This document shows positions 35,201 through 44,255 of a DNA stretch of 64,000 nucleotides, in pieces. How positions within the stretch are numbered: position 1 is the stretch's first letter; every line of letters starts with the position of its first letter. The stretch comes from Geopsychrobacter electrodiphilus DSM 16401 (GTDB lineage: Bacteria; Desulfobacterota; Desulfuromonadia; Desulfuromonadales; Geopsychrobacteraceae), in the NCBI RefSeq assembly GCF_000384395.1, contig NZ_ARWE01000001.1:868001-932000 (forward strand). Direction: 5' to 3'. The notes under the pieces are model-generated. The model was not told the origin of the DNA, ran no database searches, and saw nothing but the letters and a program-made list of their open reading frames with translations. A program made the position numbers and the translations under genes.

Positions 35201-35518
35201 TCAGGACTCCTCAAGCTCAACAACCACCCAGCCGGCCCCATCCGGGCGGGTTGGTTCCTGGCTGACAATGGTGTAGTTGGTGCCGGCAACATGCAGCGCG
35301 GTGCCTTGCTGTGATCCGGAGGCAGAGTAGTCAGTCATTTTAAGTTTGAGCGCCGGAAGATATCCCCCGATCGATCCATCTGTCCCGACATCCCTGCGGT
35401 TATAAGGAGACTTGAAAATCCCCTTACAGGGATATCCGCCAGGACTGCCATCAGTGATGACAACGTCTTCACCCATGGCGTCGAGAATAGTATCGAGATC
35501 TGTATCGTCAAACTTCAT
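35201..35518 (-). CDS. Head-tail joining protein
   Basis: The ATG at 35518 (GGAG 7 bp upstream) yields 105 residues starting MKFDDTDLDTILDAMG. It contains PCKGIFKSPYNR and ends in WVVVELEES. Small beta-rich proteins of this type, with the phrases GIFD/GIFK and a C-terminal strand of alternating hydrophobics, are head-tail connectors (FII-like) in lambdoid phages. It is located between the capsid and tail genes as expected. Assignment is by position and shape. Confidence 0.55.
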   Translation of the reverse strand: MKFDDTDLDTILDAMGEDVVITDGSPGGYPCKGIFKSPYNRRDVGTDGSIGGYLPALKLKMTDYSASGSQQGTALHVAGTNYTIVSQEPTRPDGAGWVVVELEES

Positions 35519-35565
35519 CAGCAGGCTCCAATATCTACGCGCCAAACATAGAAGGGTGGGCTTAC

Positions 35566-36009
35566 TTACTCGCCGGAATCATCAGAGGTGCCATCGGCTG
35601 GTCCGGTGCTTTCATCAGATCCCTCGACTCCGGCATCATCTTCGTCAAGCTCTTCTTCACGCTTTTTAATCGCGGCCAGTACCGTCGAGCGCTTCTCTCC
35701 CTTCAAAATCAGGGAAGCGAGAACATCCAGCGTCTCAGCTGCCTTAATGCGTTCAATCAATTCCGGTGCCTTAAGATCTTCGATTGCAGGACCATCGGTT
35801 ACCTCAAGCTGTTCAAGGAGTAACTTGCTGACATCCCCGTCAAAACCAAGCTCTTCGCCGCGCTTGAATTGCACCGGCTGTTTAATTTCGTACAGACCGT
35901 CGCCGAGATCTTCAAGTGCGTGCTGACGGGCAGATGCCTGTTGATCGTTAAGCTGAAGGATTCCAGAGTGAAAGTTGGCCGATGCGGCCTTGATGCGATA
36001 GCGTTCCAT
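35566..36009 (-). CDS. Phage head-module protein, unknown
   Basis: The 147-residue protein starts MERYRIKAASANFHSGIL behind AAAAGGAGAT. The first 70 residues look beta-rich; a helical region follows, and the C-terminal 30 residues are very acidic and low-complexity (Glu/Asp/Ser/Gly). It sits between the major capsid and the connector. Possibly a head completion or capsid-associated protein; no family recognised. Confidence 0.5.
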   Translation of the reverse strand: MERYRIKAASANFHSGILQLNDQQASARQHALEDLGDGLYEIKQPVQFKRGEELGFDGDVSKLLLEQLEVTDGPAIEDLKAPELIERIKAAETLDVLASLILKGEKRSTVLAAIKKREEELDEDDAGVEGSDESTGPADGTSDDSGE

Positions 36010-36107
36010 AGTGATCTCCTTTTGAGATTAGTTTCCTGCGGCAAAGGTTTGATAAAGGGCCGGAACCCGGTGGACTCCGGCCCTTGTGGTCAAACCTTCG
36101 GCGCAGA

Positions 36108-37043
36108 TCAGACGAAGGTGGTCAGGTTGGCGTGCTGCCAATACCCATAGTCCAGCCCGCGCGAAGCGTAGATACCGTAGTGATGCTGGCGCTCGTTAAA
36201 CTCGAGCTCAGAACCTTCGGCGATTGCGGACACTTCCAGGGGAACCTCTTCCTGGCGGATGATCGGCTTAACGTTGCCGTCGGCGCGGAAAGTGGCGAAC
36301 TTGGTTGTCCAGGTGAGGCGCGGGTTAACCGCGAGCTGGAAGTTGAATCCGCCCAGATTGGCAATGGTGTTAGTGCGCGAACCATTGCTGTCGACAATGA
36401 CGGGGTTCTTAAGCGCTGCCGCTGCAGCAGCCATGTGCCCGACTGGAACCATGATCACGAAGTCCATGGCGTTTTCGTTCATCGGCTCGGCCTGGTCATC
36501 TTTGAAGCTGATGATCTGCTCGACAGACTTGAGGATAGCGGCCTCATACTCGGCCGCAGTTGGCAGGGTGGTGGAGACAGAGTCGTAGGTGATGTCGTTG
36601 CTCTGCGCTCCACTATCTCCCTCGGTATGATCGGTATCGAAAAAGTACTGACCGTCATAGCAGAGGGTCGATTCACCAGCGATGATTGCAGCGGCCATCA
36701 GCTTGGCCCAGTGGGCGTTGGCGCGATCGGCTTGCTCAGCAACCCGCACCAGGATCTGCGCGGTCTTGTCGCGGCGCAAATCATCGACCGAAATTTTAAG
36801 GGTCGATTCGTACGCCTTGTTTTTGATGATGAACCCGTTTTCGCGCAAGCCCTTGGCGTGACGTCCGCCGATCATCTCACGCATGGCCGGAGACTGCCCG
36901 AGCCACTTGTACTCTTCCGACGCTTGGTCAGACGGAAAAGGAATTGTCCCAATGCGGTTAACATACCCCGCACCATCCTGCTGCTCGAGTCGGGCGAAGA
37001 AGTGACCGATAATCGCCCGGCTGGAAAGTCCTTGTGCTCCCAT
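36108..37043 (-). CDS. Major capsid protein (Mu gpT-like)
   Basis: The 311-residue product carries features of Mu-like major head subunits: GLSSRAIIGHFFARLEQ at the start, PFPSDQASEEYKWLGQSP, YESTLKISVDDLRRDK, a central YFFDTDHTEGDSG and VNPRLTWTTKFATFRAD. It forms the icosahedral shell with an HK97 fold. The gene follows the protease/scaffold and decoration genes. A Mu-type capsid beside a lambda-type portal and protease shows a mosaic head module. Confidence 0.8.
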   Translation of the reverse strand: MGAQGLSSRAIIGHFFARLEQQDGAGYVNRIGTIPFPSDQASEEYKWLGQSPAMREMIGGRHAKGLRENGFIIKNKAYESTLKISVDDLRRDKTAQILVRVAEQADRANAHWAKLMAAAIIAGESTLCYDGQYFFDTDHTEGDSGAQSNDITYDSVSTTLPTAAEYEAAILKSVEQIISFKDDQAEPMNENAMDFVIMVPVGHMAAAAAALKNPVIVDSNGSRTNTIANLGGFNFQLAVNPRLTWTTKFATFRADGNVKPIIRQEEVPLEVSAIAEGSELEFNERQHHYGIYASRGLDYGYWQHANLTTFV

Positions 37044-37078
37044 GATGTTGTTCCTCCGTTAGGAAAATAGTTTGGCGA

Positions 37079-37507
37079 TTAAGCCTGCAGGGCTGCCTTA
37101 ACAGCCAGGGCGTCGAATTCGACCACACACTTGGTGCCGCTGATCCAGCGCGAGACATAACCGATCAGCGAGTTGCTGGTGCTGGTCAGCGTGAAAGTGG
37201 CGTCGTCGCTGGCGTAAACAGCCGGGCGGTCGTTAGCCGTGACGGCTGAGGCGCCAACAACATCAACGACAATTCGTCCGCGGGTGCGAGTGTGCACATT
37301 GATGTCGCCAGCGGCGCCGGCGCTGTTGTCGGCCTGACGCTCGGCGAAGCCCTGGAAGGGGTCTGCCGCAACCAGGGGCCGGGAATATCCGGAACCGTTT
37401 TCGCCAACTGCGGCGCCTTCATAAATGATGTCATTTGCGATTACCGGGTAATCTTCGAGATCACCGAGTTGCATATCGCGAGGGGTGTCCTGAGTCAGAG
37501 TTGCCAT
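37079..37507 (-). CDS. Capsid decoration / cement protein
   Basis: The 142-residue protein (GGAGGAAACACGAC before the ATG) is Ala/Val/Gly-rich and beta-stranded, with IIYEGAAVGENGSGYSRPL, DPFQGFAERQADNS and IVVDVVGASAVTANDRPAVY. This matches the small cement proteins (gp24-like) encoded between protease and capsid genes that stabilise expanded shells. Function is inferred from composition and position. Confidence 0.6.
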   Translation of the reverse strand: MATLTQDTPRDMQLGDLEDYPVIANDIIYEGAAVGENGSGYSRPLVAADPFQGFAERQADNSAGAAGDINVHTRTRGRIVVDVVGASAVTANDRPAVYASDDATFTLTSTSNSLIGYVSRWISGTKCVVEFDALAVKAALQA

Positions 37508-37543
37508 GTCGTGTTTCCTCCGTTATTGATAAGGGTCTGTTGG

Positions 37544-38044
37544 TTATTTTTTAAGGACCTTCGAACGACCTGACTCTTCGCTTTTGCGATAGCCAAGATA
37601 TGCGTCAAAGTTCCCGCCGAACTCAGCGCGGAGCTCAGCCGACTTATCAAACTCGGCCTTGGCACGATCCTCGATCGGGGCGTCCTTGTCGGCGCCAGAT
37701 CCCAGCGGAGCATCTCCGGCCGGGTCGAGTGCGCCTGGCGCGTCAGCACGGAAATTCTCCAGGTGCTTTTTCTGGTCGCTCTTGACGCCCTGCAGCACCT
37801 TGACGGCAGCTTCGGGACCTGTAGTCTTGCCGTCATACTTGAGTTCGGCGATCAGCGCTTCCTGCCCGACGATGGCCTGATCCTCAACAGACTGAATTCG
37901 CTGACGCTCGTTTTCTGCGCCTTCAGTGCGAGCGGTTTCGATCTGCGTTTGCAGATCTTCGGTGGTGACCATTCCTGTTCGGGCTTCGGCGACAATGGCC
38001 GCGACCAGATCAGGATGGTCGGCTTTTAGCTGAGTAACATCCAT
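37544..38044 (-). CDS. Nested scaffold protein (internal start in protease gene)
   Basis: An in-frame ATG at 38044 starts MDVTQLKADHPDLVAAIV and is preceded by AGGAG at a 9-bp distance, better than most internal Met codons. The 166-residue product would be the helical C-terminal scaffold only, equivalent to lambda Nu3 inside C. The sequence shows the ribosome site; production of the short form is inference. Confidence 0.5.
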   Translation of the reverse strand: MDVTQLKADHPDLVAAIVAEARTGMVTTEDLQTQIETARTEGAENERQRIQSVEDQAIVGQEALIAELKYDGKTTGPEAAVKVLQGVKSDQKKHLENFRADAPGALDPAGDAPLGSGADKDAPIEDRAKAEFDKSAELRAEFGGNFDAYLGYRKSEESGRSKVLKK

Positions 38045-38923
38045 AGCCTTTTCTCCTGTCGTTGCGGGCTCGGCTTTTGCCTGCGCCCTGGGTTGGTAAG
38101 TACTTTCGTTTGGGGATTTGATCGACAGATCACGCACCTCATCGATAAGTCCCAATGCAACCGCTTCGGATGCGATCCGCACACTTCCTTTAAGCTCATC
38201 AATGACCTCTGCGGTTATCCTGCCGTTTCGACCAGAGACAACACGGTCCCTAAAAACTGAGTAGATAGCATCAAGCTCTTCCTGGACGATCTTCTGCCCG
38301 GCGCTTGTTGAAATATCAGGGATCTTTTCCGATGCCTCATGATTGGTGATCACGACTTTCTTGACGCCCATTTTTTCGAGCATCCCGCTGATATCGTAAG
38401 TGCTCACCACAACACCAATTGATCCGGTGAAGGCGACCGGGGAAGAGGCAATAATTTGATCGCAAGCGGATCCGATCCACATACCGCCACTGGCAACCAT
38501 TCCCATGTTGACCATGGTTGTCTTCAGCCCACAGGTTGCAATAGCCTGGTAAACATCATCGACCATCGAGACTGTCCCGCCAGGGGTGTTTGCATGAAAG
38601 AACAGGCCGCCATCCTCCTGGATAACATCCTCTTTAGCTTGATCGATGGCCTCCAGAATGTCGGTGTAAGCAACACCACCAAAGCCGTAAAAAATGTCGT
38701 ATAGATCAGGACCGTTTGGTGACATCGGACCATTAATAGAGATATGGGCATCTTTGCCATCGAACCGATAAATCTCTTTCGTTGCTGCGATCTTTCCCTC
38801 GAAGTGTTGTCTTAAAAAATCATCAAGCTTTCCAGCATTGGCCGGGTTGGTGTAGTGCTCGACCTTCGAGACGTAATCACTGGCAAATGATTCAGAAAGA
38901 AGCAGAAATTTATCTGTCAGCAT
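37544..38923 (-). CDS. S49 (SppA/ClpP-like) prohead protease with scaffold domain
   Basis: Residues of about 60-260 of this 459-residue protein are an S49 peptidase: HANTPGGTVSM (oxyanion region), GMVASGGMWIGSACD with the nucleophilic Ser, and TGSIGVVVSTYD leading to the general-base Lys region. The last 170 residues are helical and charged like a scaffold. This is the lambda C/Nu3 arrangement, in which the protease trims portal and scaffold during head maturation. AGGAG lies upstream of the ATG. The following gene product, the scaffold alone, can start internally at 38044. Confidence 0.8.
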   Translation of the reverse strand: MLTDKFLLLSESFASDYVSKVEHYTNPANAGKLDDFLRQHFEGKIAATKEIYRFDGKDAHISINGPMSPNGPDLYDIFYGFGGVAYTDILEAIDQAKEDVIQEDGGLFFHANTPGGTVSMVDDVYQAIATCGLKTTMVNMGMVASGGMWIGSACDQIIASSPVAFTGSIGVVVSTYDISGMLEKMGVKKVVITNHEASEKIPDISTSAGQKIVQEELDAIYSVFRDRVVSGRNGRITAEVIDELKGSVRIASEAVALGLIDEVRDLSIKSPNESTYQPRAQAKAEPATTGEKAMDVTQLKADHPDLVAAIVAEARTGMVTTEDLQTQIETARTEGAENERQRIQSVEDQAIVGQEALIAELKYDGKTTGPEAAVKVLQGVKSDQKKHLENFRADAPGALDPAGDAPLGSGADKDAPIEDRAKAEFDKSAELRAEFGGNFDAYLGYRKSEESGRSKVLKK

Positions 38924-38925
38924 TA

Positions 38926-40533
38926 TTAATCTCCTGTGTCCGCAACAACCTGTGCGGTGGATACACTCACGATAGGATCGATCAAACCAGCATCAACCCT
39001 CATTTTTTGCTCACGCGCCAACTGACGATGATTGGTTTCGAAATCTCCACCAGTGAGCTGCTCGGTCTCTTTCTCCCGGGTCGAGATGCCGAGGGCGACG
39101 CGCTTGGTAGCGGCATCGATCTCTTCGGTCTCTTTGATCATGCCGCGCGGATCTCCTACCCACTCACCACCGCTCCAGGCTTTGCGAACCATGGGGTCGG
39201 CAAAATAGCCAGGCGCGTAAAAGCGACCGGTAGCGACCATCTCATCAAAAAAGACTTCATAGATTGGCTGACAGAAACGAGAGGCGAACCACTTACGGCG
39301 AGTGCTGAACATGCGCCAGGCTTCGAGCATTGCTCCGCGGCTTGCGGAGTAGCTGCTGGAAAAATGCTTGACCAAAATTTCAAAGGGGATCTCGAGAGCC
39401 ATACCGATCTGGCGGACAAGCGCGAGCCAGAACGGGTCAAACTTACCGTTTGGACGATTGGGGTCGTTAAATACGACATCTTCATCCGGCAGCAGGCCGA
39501 CAACCGCGCTGGACTCCAGATCGATATCGGATACATCGCGGCGTGCGACGCCCGACTGGCTATCGATAAAATCATTCCAGTCCGGGGCTTCGCCGGTTGA
39601 CGATTTAACGAAAACAGAAATCAACGCGCTGGAGACGGCAGCGTCAAGCTCGGCTTCGGTTAACTGACTGAGCTGCTTTAAGGGCTGGATGATCGGAGCG
39701 ATATCCGGGACACCGCGAGACTGGCCAGGGCGCAGCTTGCGATAGACATGCAGTATGTTGCGCCGCTGGGTGCGATTACCAAAGGCGGGGATCTCGGCGT
39801 ACCATTCTTTTTTATAGCCGCCGAAGGTACAGCCAGGGTGCCGCTTGAGAACATCATAAGATTTGGGAGCGCCGTTGGCGTCTTTATTGACACCACCGGA
39901 GAGCTGTTCCGAATCAAGGTTATTGTCTCGGTTACAGACTCGGTCAGCCTCGATCAGCTGAACTGCCAACCGGTAAGGGAAGTTGCCTTTACGATCAACC
40001 TCAGGCAGGAGGGCAAAAGAATCACCGTTTTCAAACGTCTGCCTGAAGGCCAGTGCCTGAAGTTCGGAAAAATTCAGCGTGCGCTCAATATCACAATAGG
40101 TCGATTGAGACCACAATAACCATTCACGCTTGATCTTCTTTTCAAGGAGATTAGCTTCTTCCTCGGTGATCCCTAGGTATTCATGATCGATAGCCGGCTT
40201 AAGCCGAAGGCCAGAACCGATGACATTGGTCACCATGGTCCCGGCGGCGCCGGTGGCTATAGGTTCGTTGCGGATAAGATCGCGAGAGCGTTCGCGTAAG
40301 GTTGGCAGGTCAAAGAGAGTATCTGAGTCAGCATCACCACCAGCTGTTGCCCAGTTTTTAGTTTGCTTCTTGTTACGCCTGCCCCCGGTGTAACCACCAA
40401 GCGCAGCCATAGTCATTTTGTCTTTAAACCTCCGGACTGCATAGCCCGGAGCGATAGCCATAGCAATGTGATCAATGATATTCGGCTTAACTGTAACTTC
40501 GCGGCCGCGCATGCGTAAGGTGACTGGTTTCAT
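38926..40533 (-). CDS. Portal protein (lambda family)
   Basis: The 535-residue protein contains typical lambda-family portal phrases: RERSRDLIRNEPIATGAAGTM, NVIGSGLRLKP, QALAFRQTFENGDSF, FSSSYSASRGAMLEAW and a helical C-terminus with REKETEQL. Twelve copies form the DNA entry channel at one capsid vertex. Its ATG overlaps the gpW-like gene stop by 4 bp (ATGA). It ends 2 bp before the protease gene. Confidence 0.85.
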   Translation of the reverse strand: MKPVTLRMRGREVTVKPNIIDHIAMAIAPGYAVRRFKDKMTMAALGGYTGGRRNKKQTKNWATAGGDADSDTLFDLPTLRERSRDLIRNEPIATGAAGTMVTNVIGSGLRLKPAIDHEYLGITEEEANLLEKKIKREWLLWSQSTYCDIERTLNFSELQALAFRQTFENGDSFALLPEVDRKGNFPYRLAVQLIEADRVCNRDNNLDSEQLSGGVNKDANGAPKSYDVLKRHPGCTFGGYKKEWYAEIPAFGNRTQRRNILHVYRKLRPGQSRGVPDIAPIIQPLKQLSQLTEAELDAAVSSALISVFVKSSTGEAPDWNDFIDSQSGVARRDVSDIDLESSAVVGLLPDEDVVFNDPNRPNGKFDPFWLALVRQIGMALEIPFEILVKHFSSSYSASRGAMLEAWRMFSTRRKWFASRFCQPIYEVFFDEMVATGRFYAPGYFADPMVRKAWSGGEWVGDPRGMIKETEEIDAATKRVALGISTREKETEQLTGGDFETNHRQLAREQKMRVDAGLIDPIVSVSTAQVVADTGD

Positions 40534-40745
40534 CGCGCACCCAGATAGCGAACAGAGCGCCGGCCACCAGACAATCGCTTAACCCTTGCATCCCATGCGT
40601 TGATCCCCGCCTGAATAGCCGGAAGGTCTGCCCGAGTAAGAGTTTCGCCGTCAATCTCAACTTTTTGCCCGGAGAGAACTTTTGTCTCTGCAGCCAGGTA
40701 TGCGTCGAGTTTTGCCTGTGCTGTGGTGAGGTCGATGCCTGCCAT
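40530..40745 (-). CDS. gpW-like / DUF6148 small head protein
   Basis: The 71-residue protein reads LTTAQAKLDAYLAAETKVLSG, then GETLTRADLPAIQAGINAWD, a helix-hairpin-helix layout common to small phage proteins encoded just before portals (gpW-like, DUF6148). gpW plugs the portal and joins head to tail in lambda. ATG at 40745 follows AGGGG. Confidence 0.65.
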   Translation of the reverse strand: MAGIDLTTAQAKLDAYLAAETKVLSGQKVEIDGETLTRADLPAIQAGINAWDARVKRLSGGRRSVRYLGAR

Positions 40746-40838
40746 GGTGCCCCTAGATTGAAGGAGGATTTTCTAGCGTCCATGGCATTTTGGCGTGAGA
40801 CGAAACTTAAGAGGTAGGAGCAAATGCACTCAAATGCA

Positions 40839-40856
40839 CAATATCTTGTGATATTG
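40839..40856. promoter_or_regulatory. Perfect inverted repeat before the head operon
   Basis: CAATATC-TTGT-GATATTG is an 18-bp perfect palindrome in a 139-bp AT-rich gap between an HTH gene and the head genes. A direct repeat CAAATGCACTCAAATGCACA lies beside it. Candidate operator for the HTH protein; no U-tract, so not a clear terminator. Confidence 0.4.
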
Positions 40857-40884
40857 GTAAAAAAATATCTATATATTGTACCTT

Positions 40885-41172
40885 TTAAAAATTAGATCTT
40901 GATACCCCTCTTGCTTCTCCAGCTAACCTGATCCGTTTTTCATGGTAGGTGTTGATTGACAATGCCGTAATGCGGGTCCCCTTTTTACCCGGGGTGTCAT
41001 TTGCATCTATCAGGTCTCCAGTATCGACTAACTGGTAAATCTTACGCACTTTGCAGCCGATGATCTGAGCGGCTTCCTGAACAGAATACGACAGGTTCTC
41101 GAGGATATGCTGTTGCTTCACCCGCTCTATATCTTCCCTGGTCACTCTAATTCGCTGCACCTTGTCAATCAT
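40885..41172 (-). CDS. Small HTH DNA-binding protein
   Basis: The ATG at 41172 (AGAGGAAACGAC upstream) gives 95 residues. The core SVQEAAQIIGCKVRKIYQLVDTGDLIDA is a MerR/excisionase-like helix-turn-helix with wing, followed by a basic tail. The start overlaps the end of TerL by 8 bp. Its place inside the packaging/head operon suggests a structural-operon regulator rather than an excisionase. Confidence 0.6.
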   Translation of the reverse strand: MIDKVQRIRVTREDIERVKQQHILENLSYSVQEAAQIIGCKVRKIYQLVDTGDLIDANDTPGKKGTRITALSINTYHEKRIRLAGEARGVSRSNF

Positions 41173-43072
41173 GTCGTTTCCTCTTGTTGGATGTGCGTCG
41201 ACGTTTCGGCTCAAAAACAACCTGACCTTCGGCCTGGGCTTTAAGCGCTGCCGAAAGCTTTTCATAATCTGGACGGGCCAGCTGTTTCATAGCCAGGTTC
41301 CCCACGCGGATATCGAGGGATTCGTTGCGAACGTATCCTTTGCGCAGTTTGTAGCGGATAACCTGTTTGCCGGTTTTGCGGTCGCGTTCGCGCTTTGGCT
41401 CTTCGGCAACCAGCATGCGGAAATATTCGAAGCCGTAACTGCTGGGGAAGTTGCAATACATGGGGCCGGGCTGGTCATTAGATAACCAGGTGTAGATCTT
41501 CTCTTTGCCTGTTTCAGTACCCAGCTCGTAAAACGGCACGCGGTAGCGCTTGGTTTTGGACGGGCGCAAGGGGAGCAGTGGCAGACCGGCGGTGTTTGAT
41601 CCTTTGTGTGCCCGGTACTTGCGGCTACGTTTGACCAGAAGGGTGACATCATCGGTGGCGTAGCCGATATCGAACCCGGCAATGGATATTTCGAGTTCGG
41701 CACCGCTTTCGTGTTTGTAGCGCCTGGCCTGTAGCCATTCGTGGATCTGGTCGGATAGTTTTGATTCTGATCCGAGCTGATGCTCTTCTAATATTTTGCC
41801 GTGAAAAACAATGTATTCGAGCCCCCAGCTTTGATCGCCCGGGCCCCAGGCGACGACCTCACACTCGGCGCGGTTCCCCTGGAAGTCGAGATCGGCAGTG
41901 ATGAAGCAGGCCTCCATGGGTACCGTCCACTTTGCACCATCGGGTGCATAGTTTTCGCGCCGCTCGTACAGATCCTTTTCTTGCGGGAGTTCGCCTTCGG
42001 TATCTTCGGGCACCGGCAGACCGCAGCAGTCGTTGTAATAAAAGACCAGGTTCTCGTGGGTCGGCTCGAGCAGGGTGGTGAGGTAGGCCTTGGCCACGCG
42101 GCGAAACTTATTAAACGGACTGACCAGCGGCGACAGGTGGACCCAGGCGCTTTCTGGTTTGTCGGTAATGCTGCCTTCACGTGCAGCAAGACGGTGGTGC
42201 CGTACTGCTTCGTCACGGTCGTGATCATCCCACTTACAGTTATTGGCGGTGCACAGATACCAGGCATCTTCATCGCGGATCAGGGCGCTGGGCTCTACAA
42301 CTTCGGGGAGCCATTGGATATTGGCCGGATCCATTATTTGGTATTCGCCGCAGTGCGGGCACTTGACCTCGATATCGTAGCGGGCTTGTACCTGGTGCTG
42401 CACGCTCCAGATCCGGCCCTCTTCGGTGGAGACGGTGCACTCTTCTAAAATCTTATACATCCCCTCAAAGGCCCCGGTTCTGGCCCGCAGTTTTTTGATC
42501 ATGTGCGGCGGGTAGAGATCGACTTCCGAAAGGAACAGGTAGCGGATCGGCTTACTGGCGGCGCGGCCTTCGGAGTTGCCCCAGGCGAGATAGGTGACCA
42601 TGCCGTTTTTAAGCCGGACGCGGGTCAATGAAATATCGTCACTGTTCTTGGTGCGCAGCCGGCGCAGTGAAGGGGTGTCTTTGATCATGGGGATGAAGCG
42701 ATCGTTCATGGTCTCGGAGCCGGTGGCGCGGTCCTGCATGGAGATGAGCGCCGGGCCAGGCTCATGGGTGGCGGTCCAACCCCAGCAGTTGTGGCTGATA
42801 TCGGTTTTGGCGGTTTGGGATCCGCCAGCGATATAGAGCTCGCGCAGGTGTTCGCTGCTGTAGAGATCCATAATGCTGACAGCGTATGGGGTGGTGTCAT
42901 TATCCCAACTGCCCGGGAACGGCGAGACATGCACCTGCCGTTCACCATGGGCCCACTGACTGACCGTTTCATCGGTAGCCGCACGCATCACCGCGACCTC
43001 GCCCGGCAGCAACGTGAAGACGCGCGGCGGAGGTTCGGGGAGCCAGCTATAGTCGTGGGCGAGGTTGGTCAA
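41165..43072 (-). CDS. Terminase large subunit (GpA-like)
   Basis: This 635-residue packaging motor belongs to the lambda gpA class. Visible signatures are ELYIAGGSQTAKTD (Walker A region), YLFLSEVDLYPP (Walker B-like region), the zinc-like CPHCGEYQIM, and a nuclease region with ITADLDFQGNRAECEVVAWG and FDIGYATDD. It pumps DNA into the prohead and cuts at cos-type sites. The start appears to be TTG with AAGGA 6 bp before it. It follows the PAPS-reductase-like gene. Confidence 0.85.
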   Translation of the reverse strand: MTNLAHDYSWLPEPPPRVFTLLPGEVAVMRAATDETVSQWAHGERQVHVSPFPGSWDNDTTPYAVSIMDLYSSEHLRELYIAGGSQTAKTDISHNCWGWTATHEPGPALISMQDRATGSETMNDRFIPMIKDTPSLRRLRTKNSDDISLTRVRLKNGMVTYLAWGNSEGRAASKPIRYLFLSEVDLYPPHMIKKLRARTGAFEGMYKILEECTVSTEEGRIWSVQHQVQARYDIEVKCPHCGEYQIMDPANIQWLPEVVEPSALIRDEDAWYLCTANNCKWDDHDRDEAVRHHRLAAREGSITDKPESAWVHLSPLVSPFNKFRRVAKAYLTTLLEPTHENLVFYYNDCCGLPVPEDTEGELPQEKDLYERRENYAPDGAKWTVPMEACFITADLDFQGNRAECEVVAWGPGDQSWGLEYIVFHGKILEEHQLGSESKLSDQIHEWLQARRYKHESGAELEISIAGFDIGYATDDVTLLVKRSRKYRAHKGSNTAGLPLLPLRPSKTKRYRVPFYELGTETGKEKIYTWLSNDQPGPMYCNFPSSYGFEYFRMLVAEEPKRERDRKTGKQVIRYKLRKGYVRNESLDIRVGNLAMKQLARPDYEKLSAALKAQAEGQVVFEPKRRRTSNKRKRHD

Positions 43073-43165
43073 GTTGTGTCCTTAGTTGTTTGGATGTTAT
43101 GCCGCCATGTTGGCGGGGTAACGGTTGTTATAAAGTCTTTTCGGCAAGGCATTAAAGGCATTGCG

Positions 43166-44014
43166 TTACCATAGCCAACCTTGGCAATCCTGTTCTGGCC
43201 CTTGGTACGCCTTGCCACTTATCCACCAGTCCCACAGATCGTCTACCGTGGAGAACTTCTCAATGCTGCGCGGATTGCCGTCTCTTCTCGGCACTCCCTT
43301 GTAGTTGTCCCAAAACTCCTGGAAACCTCGTTTCCACATGGCTTCGTACTTTGGCCAGCGCTTAAACTCTCTTTTCATCCCGGTTGGTCCACCCATCGGG
43401 CACCCGACACACCCAATCCTCTTGAAACCTTCGTCGTACAAACAGCAGTAGTCCATTTTGTTTTTGCGGATAAACTCCCAAATATCACGATCAGACCAGT
43501 AAATTATCGGGCAGAGTATCGGACTATTGTCTTTTCTGTGGCTCGTCAAAAAAGTCCATGTTGCTTTTCTCCGTGGGCTTTCCTCTCCGCGCACCCCAAT
43601 AGCCTTAAACTTTCCGTTTCCTCCCTGCTCTTTGTATACCTCGCAACACCAACGAATAAGCCTAGTTGGTGGTCCAGCTGCCTTATCTGACATCGCATGT
43701 ATTAAATGTTTTTCCGGGTTATTCCATCGAACCACCGGATATTTGTCCTTAATAAACCAAACTAGCTCAGGCGGGTCTATCGTCACATTGTTGTACCAAG
43801 CTTCATACTTAACCCCAGCCATTTCGAATAGGCGTTCCATAACAATCGAATCCTTGCCACCGCTGAACGCCACATAATAACCATCGGGCGAAATATCCAG
43901 CGCGGTCTTCTCATACTCCCGTATCCACTGGAGAGACTGCGCGATTTTGTAGTCCAAAGGTTGTGCAACCGCCTCTTGGTACAATTCTTCGTCTGAAATT
44001 TCAAACAGTCCCAT
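43166..44014 (-). CDS. Phage PAPS-reductase-family PP-loop protein
   Basis: The start is the ATG at 44014, with AAGG upstream. The 282-residue protein contains the PP-loop SGGKDS near residue 49, RWCCEVYKEQG, IGVRGEESPRRKA, DYCCLYDEGF and GCVGCPMGG. The paired Cys motifs suggest an Fe-S cluster or thiol chemistry. Relatives include PAPS reductase, DndC and several phage-borne proteins whose task is mostly unknown; adenylation/thiolation of a nucleic acid or sulfur supply are options. It is inserted between the small and large terminase genes, with 240-bp and 93-bp gaps, as an extra gene. Confidence 0.75.
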   Translation of the reverse strand: MGLFEISDEELYQEAVAQPLDYKIAQSLQWIREYEKTALDISPDGYYVAFSGGKDSIVMERLFEMAGVKYEAWYNNVTIDPPELVWFIKDKYPVVRWNNPEKHLIHAMSDKAAGPPTRLIRWCCEVYKEQGGNGKFKAIGVRGEESPRRKATWTFLTSHRKDNSPILCPIIYWSDRDIWEFIRKNKMDYCCLYDEGFKRIGCVGCPMGGPTGMKREFKRWPKYEAMWKRGFQEFWDNYKGVPRRDGNPRSIEKFSTVDDLWDWWISGKAYQGPEQDCQGWLW

Positions 44015-44255
44015 AATCAAAACCTTATTGGCCTACGGCCAAGCCGAAAAAACTTTATAACCACTAGCTCAAGCGGACGGAAAATAGTTGTGCAATCCTC
44101 GAAAAGTGTCTGCTGGTTGGCAGGGTGTACCGCCGCCGCTTAGCAGACATCGTTGTGTGCGTTTTAATCAGGCCGCACCCCCTGCCGATCCCGGACGGCG
44201 CTCCGATTCGCCTTGGTGGGACCGTTACCCGGCTGACCACCAACCTACCTTTTTA

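Noticed and set aside
36084-37070. Plus-strand frame of 328 codons opposite the major capsid gene
   Set aside because: Shadow of the capsid gene; no ribosome site and against operon direction.
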